A stretch of DNA of 20,620 nt. It comes from DATEOR01 sp035698665. Its GTDB lineage: Bacteria; Actinomycetota; Thermoleophilia; Gaiellales; Gaiellaceae. The position numbers and the translations under genes are program-made. The notes under the pieces are model-generated. The model saw nothing but the letters and a program-made list of their open reading frames with translations. It searched no databases and was not told the DNA's origin. The stretch spans positions 1-20,620 of the forward strand of contig DASSBN010000064.1 of assembly GCA_035698665.1 (NCBI GenBank), read 5' to 3'. Below are positions 1 through 7,047 of the stretch, one piece after another; position 1 is the stretch's first letter, and every line of letters begins with the position of its first letter.

Positions 1-699
1 ATCTACGAGAAGTCGGTGACGACGCTCATGAACACCGTCGACGTCGCCTGCGCGATCGAGGCCGACGGCGTCGTCTTCCACGTGGGGTCGCATCTCGGGG
101 CGGGCTTCGAGGCGGGGCTCGAGCACGTCATCCCCGCCCTCGAGCGTGCACTGGAGCGCTGCTCAGAGACGACCTGGCTCCTGATCGAGAACTCGGCCGG
201 GACTGGAGGAACGGTTGGGCGCTCAGTGGACGAGTTGGCGACGATGATCGATCGCCTCAACGGTCACCCGCGCCTCGGGATCTGCCTCGACTCCTGCCAT
301 CTCTACGCCTCGGGCGTGGACGTGACCGACGCCGCCGCGCTCGAGACCTGCCTCGACGAGGTGGACAAACGCGTCGGGCTCGACCGCCTCCGAGCACTGC
401 ACGTCAACGATTCGGCTACTGCGCTCGGCTCGAACAGGGACCGCCACGCAAACCTCGGCGAGGGCGAGATCGGCGAGGGAATGAGCGTCTTCCTCGGCCA
501 CCCGAAGCTTCAAGGGCTGCCGACGATCCTCGAGGTCCCGGGCCCCGACGGGCACGGCCCGGACGCGAGCGAGATCCAGAAGCTCCGCGACCTTCACCGC
601 CGCGGCCTGAAGAGCGCTAAGCCTGTTCCTCGGAAGGCTGCTGCTCGACCACGCGGAAAGACGGCTTCCCGCGCGGGAGCTCGAAGAACTCGGGGTTGA
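1..699 (+). CDS. nfo: Endonuclease IV (AP endonuclease), 5'-truncated by the window edge
   Basis: Class II AP endonuclease of the Nfo TIM-barrel family, which cleaves DNA 5' of abasic sites in base excision repair. The reading frame is open from base 1, so the N-terminal part lies outside the window; 232 residues are visible. The metal-ligand motifs of the family appear in order: HVGSHL, the Glu of LLIENSAG, Asp and His of GICLDSCHLYASG, His of LHVNDS, Asp and His of DRHANLGEG, and the Glu of ILEVPG. Together they account for most of the trinuclear zinc site. The last ~30 residues (from about base 610) form a Lys/Arg/Ala/Pro-rich tail beyond the normal enzyme end. This tail is encoded opposite the end of the convergent Cys-rich gene (overlap 617-699). 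Family assignment is firm; whether the tail is functional is unknown. Confidence 0.95.
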   Translation: MYEKSVTTLMNTVDVACAIEADGVVFHVGSHLGAGFEAGLEHVIPALERALERCSETTWLLIENSAGTGGTVGRSVDELATMIDRLNGHPRLGICLDSCHLYASGVDVTDAAALETCLDEVDKRVGLDRLRALHVNDSATALGSNRDRHANLGEGEIGEGMSVFLGHPKLQGLPTILEVPGPDGHGPDASEIQKLRDLHRRGLKSAKPVPRKAAARPRGKTASRAGARRTRG

Positions 700-1036
700 C
701 GCAGCCGAGCTCGTCCGCGCGGTGGTCGTAGCAGGACGCGACCTCGGCCTTGCACATCGGGAGCGGCTGGCGGACAGTCTTCACCGCACCGAAGCCGCCC
801 TTGCGCTTCTGCGCCTCGTGCAGGGCGTCGAGGTCGATCTCGACGTCGTAAACCTTCTGCATGCAGCCGATGTACGTGTGCCCCCACTCCTCGTACGCGT
901 AGAGGAACGGGCAGGCGCGCGTGACGCAGGCGGCCGGGTAGACGACCTTGTCGCAATGAACCCCGCAGCGGCGACATTCAGTCTCGTCCTGTGGCCGCAG
1001 GGGAAGCTCTTGAACGATCGGCAATCGCCGTTGCAT
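617..1036 (-). CDS. Conserved-looking cysteine-rich protein of unknown function
   Basis: A 139-residue protein I do not recognise as a named family. It has nine cysteines (residues 21, 24, 28, 37, 42, 58, 95, 102, 112), starting with a CRRCGVHC cluster (CxxCxxxC) and continuing with CVTRACPF and GHTYIGC. The spacing suggests a structural zinc or iron-sulfur site, but no known pattern fits exactly. No signal peptide or membrane segment is visible, so it is probably cytoplasmic. ATG 1036 is the only plausible in-frame start; no clear Shine-Dalgarno precedes it. The 3' end overlaps nfo by 83 bp tail-to-tail. The protein-like composition (aromatics, ordered cysteines, FFELPRG near the end) and the absence of any competing gene over 700-1036 favour a real gene. 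Confidence 0.75.
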   Translation of the reverse strand: MQRRLPIVQELPLRPQDETECRRCGVHCDKVVYPAACVTRACPFLYAYEEWGHTYIGCMQKVYDVEIDLDALHEAQKRKGGFGAVKTVRQPLPMCKAEVASCYDHRADELGCVNPEFFELPRGKPSFRVVEQQPSEEQA

Positions 1037-1079
1037 CCATCTGGATTGTGGGTGAGGTTCATACGTCCCGCAAGACTTG

Positions 1080-1100
1080 ACACGCCCCGGGAGGGGGTGT
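1080..1100 (-). terminator. Candidate hairpin terminator after the HAD gene
   Basis: On the minus strand, 14 nt after the HAD stop codon, an 8-bp stem can form. Its arms are 1100-1093 and 1088-1080, with one bulged C and a TCCC loop, mainly G:C pairs. No T-tract follows, as is common for actinobacterial terminators. It would separate the HAD gene from the Cys-rich gene downstream. Confidence 0.35.
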
Positions 1101-1113
1101 AGGCGCGCGGCGG

Positions 1114-1839
1114 CTAGAGCTCGCCGCTGAGCCGCCGAACGACGTTCAGGACGTCCATCGGCGTGAACGCCTCGAAGTCGGGATCGAGGCCGCGCTCGTC
1201 GTCGTCGGCGCGGAACCAGAAGGCTTGGACGGTCGCCATCCCGACCTCCTTCGCGCCGCGCACGTCCTCGTAACGGCGGTCGCCGACAAAGACCGCGCGG
1301 CCTCCCTCGACGCCGAGGCGGCCGAGCGCCTCCTCGAAGATCGCGGGGTGAGGCTTCCGCTTGCCGGTCTCGGAGGAGAAGACCGCGACGTCGAGCCGTT
1401 CCCCGAGCCCCATCTGCTCGAGGTCGCGGTGCAGGAGAGCCGGTGGATCGAAGGCGTTCGAGACAAGCCCCGTCTTGAGCCCGCGGTCGCGCAGGACATC
1501 GAGGAGCGCGTGCGTCGAGTCACCGATCAAGCGGGCGGGCTCCCAGGCCGCGTGCTCGGCCTCGAGGAAGCGCTCGAGCTCGTCTTCGTCCACCTGGGCT
1601 CCGAGGCTCCCGAGGCACTCACGCACGAGCTCTGGGTACTCGATCTCCTCGAGCGAGCCGGGCTGCCAGAGAAGCGGCACGTAGCGCTCCTGAAAGCGGG
1701 CGGCGGCATCCTCGTGCCCCGGTAGCCCGTCCCGCCCGATCGCGGCGAGGCCGGCTTCCCACCCCGCTTCGAGGAGCGCCTCGTCATAGACGAACTGGAA
1801 GAGCGTGTCGCCCCAGTCGAAGAGGACCGCGTCGATCAC
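1114..1839 (-). CDS. HAD-superfamily hydrolase (HAD-IA type)
   Basis: A 241-residue haloacid dehalogenase-like hydrolase; substrate unknown. Motif I is FDWGDT with the nucleophile at Asp8, motif II is the Ser of LVSNAF, motif III is the Lys of GKRKPHP, and motif IV is VGDRRYEDVRGA. The segment between motifs I and II is the helical cap typical of HAD-IA proteins. The residue two after the nucleophile, usually the acid/base Asp in phosphatases, is Gly10, with Asp at +3. Phosphatase activity is therefore not assured. The frame is open back to 1911, but GTG 1839 is chosen because it starts the protein exactly at VIDAVLFDWGDT and avoids overlap with the divergent antiporter. No Shine-Dalgarno is present; a TTGCGG/TAACGT promoter lies just upstream, suggesting a leaderless message. 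Confidence 0.88.
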   Translation of the reverse strand: MIDAVLFDWGDTLFQFVYDEALLEAGWEAGLAAIGRDGLPGHEDAAARFQERYVPLLWQPGSLEEIEYPELVRECLGSLGAQVDEDELERFLEAEHAAWEPARLIGDSTHALLDVLRDRGLKTGLVSNAFDPPALLHRDLEQMGLGERLDVAVFSSETGKRKPHPAIFEEALGRLGVEGGRAVFVGDRRYEDVRGAKEVGMATVQAFWFRADDDERGLDPDFEAFTPMDVLNVVRRLSGEL

Positions 1840-1849
1840 TGGAGGGCGA

Positions 1850-1879
1850 ACGTTAGGGTCCCCCGGCCGTGGTCCGCAA
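1850..1879 (-). promoter_or_regulatory. Candidate promoter for the HAD gene (leaderless)
   Basis: On the minus strand, TTGCGG (1879-1874) and TAACGT (1855-1850) are separated by 18 nt. The TANNNT box ends 10 nt before GTG 1839, so transcription would start at or within a few bases of the start codon. The -35 box lies inside the first codons of the divergent antiporter. Confidence 0.45.
1854..1859 (+). promoter_or_regulatory. Candidate -10 box for the antiporter gene (leaderless)
   Basis: TAGGGT ends 9 nt before GTG 1869 on the plus strand. It overlaps the divergent HAD -10 box by two bases. The TAG of this box is also an in-frame stop for the antiporter frame, so the gene cannot start further upstream. 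No -35 box is recognised. Confidence 0.4.
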
Positions 1880-2906
1880 AATCCTGTTCGCGCTCCTCGC
1901 CCTCGGGCCACTCGTCGTCGTGCTCGACCACGCGGGGCTCGGCGAGATCGAGCTCTTCGTCATCTCCGCGCTCGCCCTCATCCCGCTTGCCTGGCTGATC
2001 GGGGAAGCGACGGAGCACGCGGCCCACCACACCGGTCCCGGGATCGGCGGCTTCCTGAACGCCACCTTCGGCAACGCGCCCGAGCTGATCATCGCGCTCT
2101 TCGCCGTGCACGACGGCTTGACGGAGGTCGTGCGTGGCTCGCTCACGGGTAGCGTCGTCGGGAACCTGCTGCTGGTCCTCGGCTTCTCGCTCGCGTTCGG
2201 CGGAGACGGAGAGCTGGACCGCCGGTCGAGCTTCATGTCCCTCGGGCTCGTCGCCTTCGCCGTCCTCCTCTTCCTCATCCCGGCGATACCGGGCTGGAGC
2301 GGCGATCCGGACCGCCATTCCCTCGCCGTCGCGTCCGTGCCGGTCTCGATCGTGCTCCTCCTCGTCTACGTGGGGGTCACCTGGTACTCGCTCCGGCGCC
2401 ACCGGGCCCAGCACACATCGGACGAATCACCCGACATGGCCGCGTGGTCGATGAAGCTTTCGCTCCTCGTCCTCGCCGCCGCGACCGTCGTCACCGCCCT
2501 TGTCGCCGAGATCCTCGTCGGCACGCTCGAGGCCTTCGCCGAGAAGGCCCACCTGAGCGACTTCTTCGTCGCGGCGGTGATCGTCGCCATCGTCGGGAAC
2601 GCGGCCGAGCACGGCGGCGCGGTCGTCGTCGCCGCCCGGGGGAAGATCAAGCTCGCAGCCGAGATCGCCCTGGCGTCGAGTGCTCAGGTCGCCGTCTTCC
2701 TCATCCCGGCGGTCGCCCTCCTTTCCTGGGCGATCGAGCCGCTGGCCCTCTCCTTCAGGCAGGTGGAGATCGCCGCCCTGGCGGGGGCGACGGCCTTCAC
2801 CGCGGCGATCCTCGCCAACGGCCGCTCGAGCAGGGCGAAAGGAATCGCGCTGATCGTCGCCTACGGGCTCGTGGCGCTCGCGTTTCTCCTCGCCGGCGAC
2901 CGCTAG
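1869..2906 (+). CDS. Ca2+/H+ antiporter-like cation exchanger (CaCA superfamily, CAX type)
   Basis: A 345-residue polytopic membrane protein of the Ca2+/cation antiporter superfamily, predicted to export Ca2+ (or another divalent cation) in exchange for protons. The two inverted alpha-repeats are visible: GGFLNATFGNAPE (about residues 60-72) and VAIVGNAAEHGG (about 239-250). Each carries the GNxxE core with the ion-binding acidic residue. About ten or eleven hydrophobic segments span the protein, with a His/acid-rich loop near 175-190 separating the halves. The length fits bacterial CAX/ChaA-like proteins, which are shorter than sodium/calcium exchangers. GTG 1869 is forced by an in-frame TAG at 1854; there is no Shine-Dalgarno. 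The stop codon shares CTAG with the convergent neighbour. Exact ion specificity cannot be read from the sequence. Confidence 0.9.
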   Translation: MVRKILFALLALGPLVVVLDHAGLGEIELFVISALALIPLAWLIGEATEHAAHHTGPGIGGFLNATFGNAPELIIALFAVHDGLTEVVRGSLTGSVVGNLLLVLGFSLAFGGDGELDRRSSFMSLGLVAFAVLLFLIPAIPGWSGDPDRHSLAVASVPVSIVLLLVYVGVTWYSLRRHRAQHTSDESPDMAAWSMKLSLLVLAAATVVTALVAEILVGTLEAFAEKAHLSDFFVAAVIVAIVGNAAEHGGAVVVAARGKIKLAAEIALASSAQVAVFLIPAVALLSWAIEPLALSFRQVEIAALAGATAFTAAILANGRSSRAKGIALIVAYGLVALAFLLAGDR

Positions 2907-3517
2907 GCCGGAACGTCGGCGGCTCGGCTCCGCCGCAGCGCTCCCCCCAGCGCCAGGACGACGAAACCGATCCCCGCGAGGATGAGCGCGATCCCGACGA
3001 CGATTCCGAAGAGCGCCGTGCCTTCGGCGAGGAACGACGTGTACAGCGCGGTAGAAAGGGCGGTCTCGGTGACCCAGATGTTGCGCGCCCCGTTGGAGAC
3101 CGGATTTCCGTTCTCGTCCTTCTTCGCGGCCGCAGGGTCGCTGGTTCCTGCGGGGTCCTCTGGGTCGGACGCCGAGACGTACTGGCCCATCTGCGCATAG
3201 CTCAGTCCGCCGGTCGACTCGAGCGCGTGGATTCGCATGTAGTCGGCAAAGCACTTCGCCTCGGAGCCGGTGTCGATCTCCTCGCCGGCGACGTCGCAGG
3301 TCGGCAGCTCGATGCTGTCGGGCAGCCCTGCCTCCTGCGCGCCCTTCGCGATCTCGTCCGGAGTCATGTCCGGGGAGCCGACGATGTGCTCGCGCGAGAG
3401 CTGCGTCCCCACCTCGCGATGCCCGGCGATGCTCAGCACGAGCGAGCCGATACCGAAGGCGATCAGGATCACCCCGGCCGCCACTCCGCCCCACTCCAGA
3501 ACCTTCCGCCTGGTCAC
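2903..3517 (-). CDS. Two-TM membrane protein of unknown function
   Basis: A 204-residue protein with one hydrophobic segment near residues 10-31 and a second near 160-192, flanking a soluble domain of about 125 residues that is probably extracytoplasmic. That domain contains two cysteines (TCDVAGEEIDTG and AKCFADYMRIHALE) that could form a disulfide, then the segments TGGLSYAQM and NIWVTETALSTALYTSF. It resembles a group of actinobacterial proteins that I recall being labelled 'aromatic ring-opening dioxygenase LigA' in databases. Nothing here supports an enzyme of that kind, so I assign no function. The GTG 3517 start is backed by AAAGGAG (3530-3524) six bases upstream. It is divergent from the ABC exporter and convergent with the antiporter, sharing a CTAG stop. 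Confidence 0.85.
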   Translation of the reverse strand: MTRRKVLEWGGVAAGVILIAFGIGSLVLSIAGHREVGTQLSREHIVGSPDMTPDEIAKGAQEAGLPDSIELPTCDVAGEEIDTGSEAKCFADYMRIHALESTGGLSYAQMGQYVSASDPEDPAGTSDPAAAKKDENGNPVSNGARNIWVTETALSTALYTSFLAEGTALFGIVVGIALILAGIGFVVLALGGALRRSRAADVPA

Positions 3518-3673
3518 TGCCCGCTCCTTTCGCTCGGGTCCGCCGCAGTCGTCGCGCCGACCCTAACGCCTCGCGGGGGTGCGGTTAGCCGCACGTTAAG
3601 ACTGGTGGTCGCCGCCTTTGACTCTCGTGCGGGTTTTGACACCCTAGACGAGACAAGAGACTTGGAGGTCCGA
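3518..3673. promoter_or_regulatory. Divergent intergenic region: membrane protein / ABC exporter
   Basis: These 156 bp must hold promoters for both directions. Minus strand: TAGGGT (3565-3560) is a possible -10 box, followed by the AAAGGAG ribosome site. Plus strand: TTTGAC occurs twice as a direct repeat (3617-3622 and 3635-3640), the second within a consensus -35, TTGACA (3636-3641), but no convincing TANNNT lies at the right distance. GGAGG (3664-3668) is the ribosome site for the ATPase gene, five bases before its ATG. A perfect hairpin sits at 3579-3594. Confidence 0.5.
3579..3594. repeat. Perfect 6-bp inverted repeat, candidate operator
   Basis: GTGCGG-TTAG-CCGCAC: two 6-bp arms (3579-3584, 3589-3594) around a 4-base spacer, lying between the two divergent genes. 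Its position suits a repressor site as well as a small hairpin. No regulator is encoded nearby. Confidence 0.4.
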
Positions 3674-4447
3674 ATGACATCGGCGATGAGTGAGGAACGG
3701 ACTGCGGAGGAACGGCCGACCGGCGCAGTCGTCCAGGCAAACGAGATCACCCGCGTCTACGGAGAAGGCGAGACCGCCGTGCATGCCCTGAACGGCTGCT
3801 CGGTCACCGTCACCCATGGGGAGCTGACGGCCGTCATGGGCCCGTCGGGCTCCGGGAAGTCGACGATGATGCACATCCTCGCGGGGCTCGACCGGCCCAC
3901 GTCCGGCAACGTCCTGATCGAGGGCTCGGACATCACCCGGCTGAACGACAACGAGCTGACGAAGCTCCGCCTTCAGCACATCGGCTTCATCTTCCAGTTC
4001 TTCAACCTCCTGCCGATGCTGACCGCGGAGGAGAACATCAGGCTTCCGCTCGACCTCGCCGGCGGCAAGATCGACAAGCAGTGGGTCGACGACGTCATCA
4101 AGCGCACCGGCCTCGACGACCGGCGCACGCACCGTCCCTCCGAGCTCTCGGGTGGACAGCAGCAGCGCGTGGCCATCGCCCGCGCTCTCGCCTCCAGGCC
4201 GACTGTCATCTTCGCCGACGAGCCGACGGGCAACCTCGACTCGGCGACGAGCGGCGAGATCCTCGACCTGCTCCGCGAGATGGTCGCCGAGTTCGGGCAG
4301 ACGATCGTGATGGTCACGCACGACGCGCGGGCCGCTGCGATCGCAGACCGGATCCTCTTCCTCGCCGACGGCTGCATCGTCAAGGAGCTCAAGGGCGCGG
4401 ATCAGAGCGAGATCGTCACGACGATGGACGAGGTCGCCCGGCAATGA
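3674..4447 (+). CDS. ABC transporter ATP-binding protein (MacB/LolD-like)
   Basis: A 257-residue ATPase of the LolD/MacB/FtsE class that drives a FtsX-type permease. Walker A GPSGSGKST is at residues 56-64, the Q-loop Gln at about 108 (FIFQFFNLL), signature LSGGQQQR at 158-165, Walker B VIFADE at 178-183 followed by PTGNLDS, and the H-loop His at about 216 (MVTHD). About 20 extra N-terminal residues precede the usual beginning. ATG 3674 is chosen because GGAGG stands five bases before it; a second ATG five codons in is less well placed. The TGA stop overlaps the permease ATG as ATGA, so the two are translationally coupled. The substrate is unknown; the class exports lipoproteins, peptides or drugs or transmits mechanical signals. 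Confidence 0.95.
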   Translation: MTSAMSEERTAEERPTGAVVQANEITRVYGEGETAVHALNGCSVTVTHGELTAVMGPSGSGKSTMMHILAGLDRPTSGNVLIEGSDITRLNDNELTKLRLQHIGFIFQFFNLLPMLTAEENIRLPLDLAGGKIDKQWVDDVIKRTGLDDRRTHRPSELSGGQQQRVAIARALASRPTVIFADEPTGNLDSATSGEILDLLREMVAEFGQTIVMVTHDARAAAIADRILFLADGCIVKELKGADQSEIVTTMDEVARQ

Positions 4448-6999
4448 CACGCGTTGCACTGAGGGGCCTCTGGGGCCGGAAGCTTCGAACGATCCTGACA
4501 GCGATCGCGATCGTTCTCGGCGTCGCGCTCGTGGCGGGCACCCTGATGCTGACCGACTCCATCGACAAGGCGTTCGACTCGATCTTCACCGATTCCCGCC
4601 AGGGCTCGAGCGTCGTCGTCAGCGGCAAGTCCGCGTTCGACCTCACCGACGACAGCGGCGCGACCGCGCCTCCACTGAACGAATCGCTTCTCCAGACGGT
4701 CAGGTCGCAACCCGACGTTGCCGAGGCGGAAGGAAGCGTCTCGGGCGACGCTCAGATCATCGGGGACGACGGCAAGGCGATCGTCTACGGAGGAGCGCCG
4801 AACCTCGGCTTCTCGATCGCGAACGGAGACAGCCGCTTCAATCCGCTCTCGCTCACCGAGGGTGAGTGGCCGACCGGGGACGAGGTCGTGATCGACGGCC
4901 AGACGGCCAAGAAGGAAGGCTTCGAGATCGGCGACACCGTCGGGCTCCAGGGGCGGGGCCCCGTGGAGGATCTCCGCATCTCCGGCATCGTGAAGTTCGG
5001 CTCGGTCTCGACGATCGGAGGCGCAACGCTCGCCGGCTTCGACCTCCCGATGGCTCAGCGGATCTTCGGTCGGGAGGGAAAGCTCGACGAGATCGCGGTC
5101 GCCGCGAAGCCGGGCGTATCGGACAGCCAGGTAGCCGCAGAGCTCCGATCCGTGCTCCCGAAGGACACCCAGGTGCGCACCGGAGCCGAGCAGGCGAAGG
5201 ACGATGCGAAGGACACGGACGAGTTCATCACCTTCCTGCGAACCTTTCTGCTCTCCTTCGGCGGCATCGCGCTCTTCGTCGGCGCATTCGTGATCGCCAA
5301 CTCGCTCTCGATCACGATCGCCCAGCGCACTCGTGAGCTCGCAACCCTGCGCACGGTCGGCGCCTCCCGTCGGCAGGTGCTCAGATCGATTCTCATCGAG
5401 TCTCTCGTCGTCGGCGTGCTCGCTTCGGTCGTGGGCCTCTTCCTCGGCGTCGGGCTTGCCAAGGGACTCTTCTGGCTCTTCGACGCGGTCGGATTCACGC
5501 TTCCGAACAGCGGCCTCACGTTCGAGACGCGCACGGCCGTCGTCGCCCTCGTCGTCGGCATCATCGTCACGGTGGGTGCGAGCCTGCGGCCGGCGATCCG
5601 AGCCACGAGGGTGCCGCCGATCGCCGCAGCGCGCGAGGGCGCCACACTGCCGGAGTCACGCTTCGCCCGCTTCAGGGTTCCCGCGGCGGTGGTTCTTGCC
5701 GTGATCGGGTTCGGCCTCGTGATCTACGGGCTCTTCGGCAGCGGGCTCGGCACCGCCACGATCCTCATCTCCATGGGCGTCGGCGCGCTGCTCGTCTTCA
5801 TCGGAGTCGCGCTCTTCGCCTCGAAGCTCGTCCCCGGGCTCGCAACGATTCTCGGCTGGCCCACGGCTCGCCTCGGCGGAGCGTCAGGCCAGCTCGCCCG
5901 CGGCAACGCGAAGCGCAACCCACAGCGAACAGCCTCGACCGCTGCCGCTCTCATGATCGGGCTCGCGCTCGTGACGCTCGTCGCGGTGCTCGGGGAGGGA
6001 ATTCGCTCGAGCTTCACCGGAGCGGTGGACAAGATCTTCGTCTCCGACTACGCGATCACGGCGCAGAACAACTTCTCCCCGATACCGACCGACGCGGCCG
6101 ACGCCGCCGAGCAGGCGCCGGGAGTCCAGGCCGTCGCAAGCGTCCGCGCGGGCCAAGCGCTTGTTTTCGGAAGCGTCGAGAACGTCACCGCCGTGACGCC
6201 GAATGCCGGCGATGCGATCGCGCTCGACTGGAAGGAGGGCTCGCAGGCCGTCTTCTCGGACCTGGGTCAGGACGGCGCTTTCGTCGACGACGGTTTTGCG
6301 GACAAGCACGACCTCCGAATCGGGTCTCCGGTCAAGATCACGGTTCCGAGCGGCGACGTCGTGCCGCTCGTGGTCAAGGGGATCTTCGATCCGCCCGCCG
6401 GCGGCTCACCGTTCGGGACGGTGACCTTCTCGAGCGCGACGTTCGACGCGAACTACGACCAACCGGAGAACCTCTTCTCGTTCGTGAAGATGGACGGCGG
6501 CGTCACGGACGCGAACACGCAGGCGCTCGACGCCGCCCTCAAGGACTTCCCGAACGCGAAGGCCCAGACCCGGGCCGAGTTCAAGGACAACCAGGTCGGC
6601 TTCCTCAACAACATCCTGAACATCCTCTACATCCTGCTGGCGCTGTCGGTGATCGTGAGCCTCTTCGGGATCATCAACACGCTCGCACTGACCGTCTTCG
6701 AGCGGACGCGCGAGATCGGCACGCTCCGCGCGGTGGGAATGACCCGCCGTCAGGTGCGGCGGATGATCCGCTACGAGAGCGTCATCACCGCGCTCATCGG
6801 AGCGGCTCTCGGAATCATCCTCGGGATCGTCCTCGCCGGGCTCCTCACCGCCCGCATCGACTTCATCAACTTCGCCGTCCCGGTCTCGCAGATCATCATC
6901 TTCGCGATCGCCGCGATCATCGTCGGCATCGTGGCGGCGATCCTGCCTGCCCGCCGGGCGTCGAAGCTGAACGTCCTCCAGGCGCTGCAGTACGAGTAG
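4444..6999 (+). CDS. ABC transporter permease with two FtsX/MacB-like halves
   Basis: An 851-residue permease and partner of the ATPase it overlaps by four bases. An N-terminal membrane segment (about residues 16-36) is followed by an extracytoplasmic MacB_PCD-like domain (about 45-250). A first FtsX domain (about 263-385) carries RTRELATLRTVGASRRQV after its first helix. Two more helices follow (about 413-458), then another segment near 495-517, a second external domain (about 520-715), and a second FtsX domain (about 718-845) with the matching RTREIGTLRAVGMTRRQV. The total is about ten helices, the layout common in actinobacterial exporters where both permease halves are fused in one chain. 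The C-terminus LNVLQALQYE is typical of the family. A strong hairpin follows. Cargo cannot be predicted. Confidence 0.93.
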   Translation: MTRVALRGLWGRKLRTILTAIAIVLGVALVAGTLMLTDSIDKAFDSIFTDSRQGSSVVVSGKSAFDLTDDSGATAPPLNESLLQTVRSQPDVAEAEGSVSGDAQIIGDDGKAIVYGGAPNLGFSIANGDSRFNPLSLTEGEWPTGDEVVIDGQTAKKEGFEIGDTVGLQGRGPVEDLRISGIVKFGSVSTIGGATLAGFDLPMAQRIFGREGKLDEIAVAAKPGVSDSQVAAELRSVLPKDTQVRTGAEQAKDDAKDTDEFITFLRTFLLSFGGIALFVGAFVIANSLSITIAQRTRELATLRTVGASRRQVLRSILIESLVVGVLASVVGLFLGVGLAKGLFWLFDAVGFTLPNSGLTFETRTAVVALVVGIIVTVGASLRPAIRATRVPPIAAAREGATLPESRFARFRVPAAVVLAVIGFGLVIYGLFGSGLGTATILISMGVGALLVFIGVALFASKLVPGLATILGWPTARLGGASGQLARGNAKRNPQRTASTAAALMIGLALVTLVAVLGEGIRSSFTGAVDKIFVSDYAITAQNNFSPIPTDAADAAEQAPGVQAVASVRAGQALVFGSVENVTAVTPNAGDAIALDWKEGSQAVFSDLGQDGAFVDDGFADKHDLRIGSPVKITVPSGDVVPLVVKGIFDPPAGGSPFGTVTFSSATFDANYDQPENLFSFVKMDGGVTDANTQALDAALKDFPNAKAQTRAEFKDNQVGFLNNILNILYILLALSVIVSLFGIINTLALTVFERTREIGTLRAVGMTRRQVRRMIRYESVITALIGAALGIILGIVLAGLLTARIDFINFAVPVSQIIIFAIAAIIVGIVAAILPARRASKLNVLQALQYE

Positions 7000-7003
7000 G
7001 AAC

Positions 7004-7033
7004 GAGGGGCCCGGTTTCACGACCGGGCCCCTC
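7004..7033 (+). terminator. Hairpin terminator of the ABC exporter operon
   Basis: A perfect 12-bp, G:C-rich stem (7004-7015 with 7022-7033) and a 6-base loop, starting five bases after the permease stop. No U-tract follows, in keeping with many actinobacterial terminators. It ends only 14 bases before the next start codon. Confidence 0.8.
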
Positions 7034-7035
7034 TC

Positions 7036-7041
7036 TAGGCT
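7036..7041 (+). promoter_or_regulatory. Candidate -10 box for the TMEM175-like gene (leaderless)
   Basis: TAGGCT ends six bases before GTG 7048, so the transcript would begin at the start codon itself. The gene has no Shine-Dalgarno. The expected -35 region falls inside the terminator hairpin. Confidence 0.45.
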
Positions 7042-7047
7042 TGCCGT

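Noticed and set aside
1009..1062. Possible start at ATG 1062 (minus) encoding a Cys-containing peptide, NPDGCNGDCRSF, in another frame before the Cys-rich gene
   Set aside because: It looked like an N-terminal part linked by a frameshift, but the peptide leaves the Cys-rich frame and becomes Arg/Ser-rich with no slippery site or ribosome site. I kept ATG 1036.
1840..1911. N-terminal extension of the HAD protein up to 1911
   Set aside because: The extension is Arg/Gly/Pro-rich, unlike the family, and would overlap the start of the divergent antiporter. GTG 1839 gives the usual HAD N-terminus.
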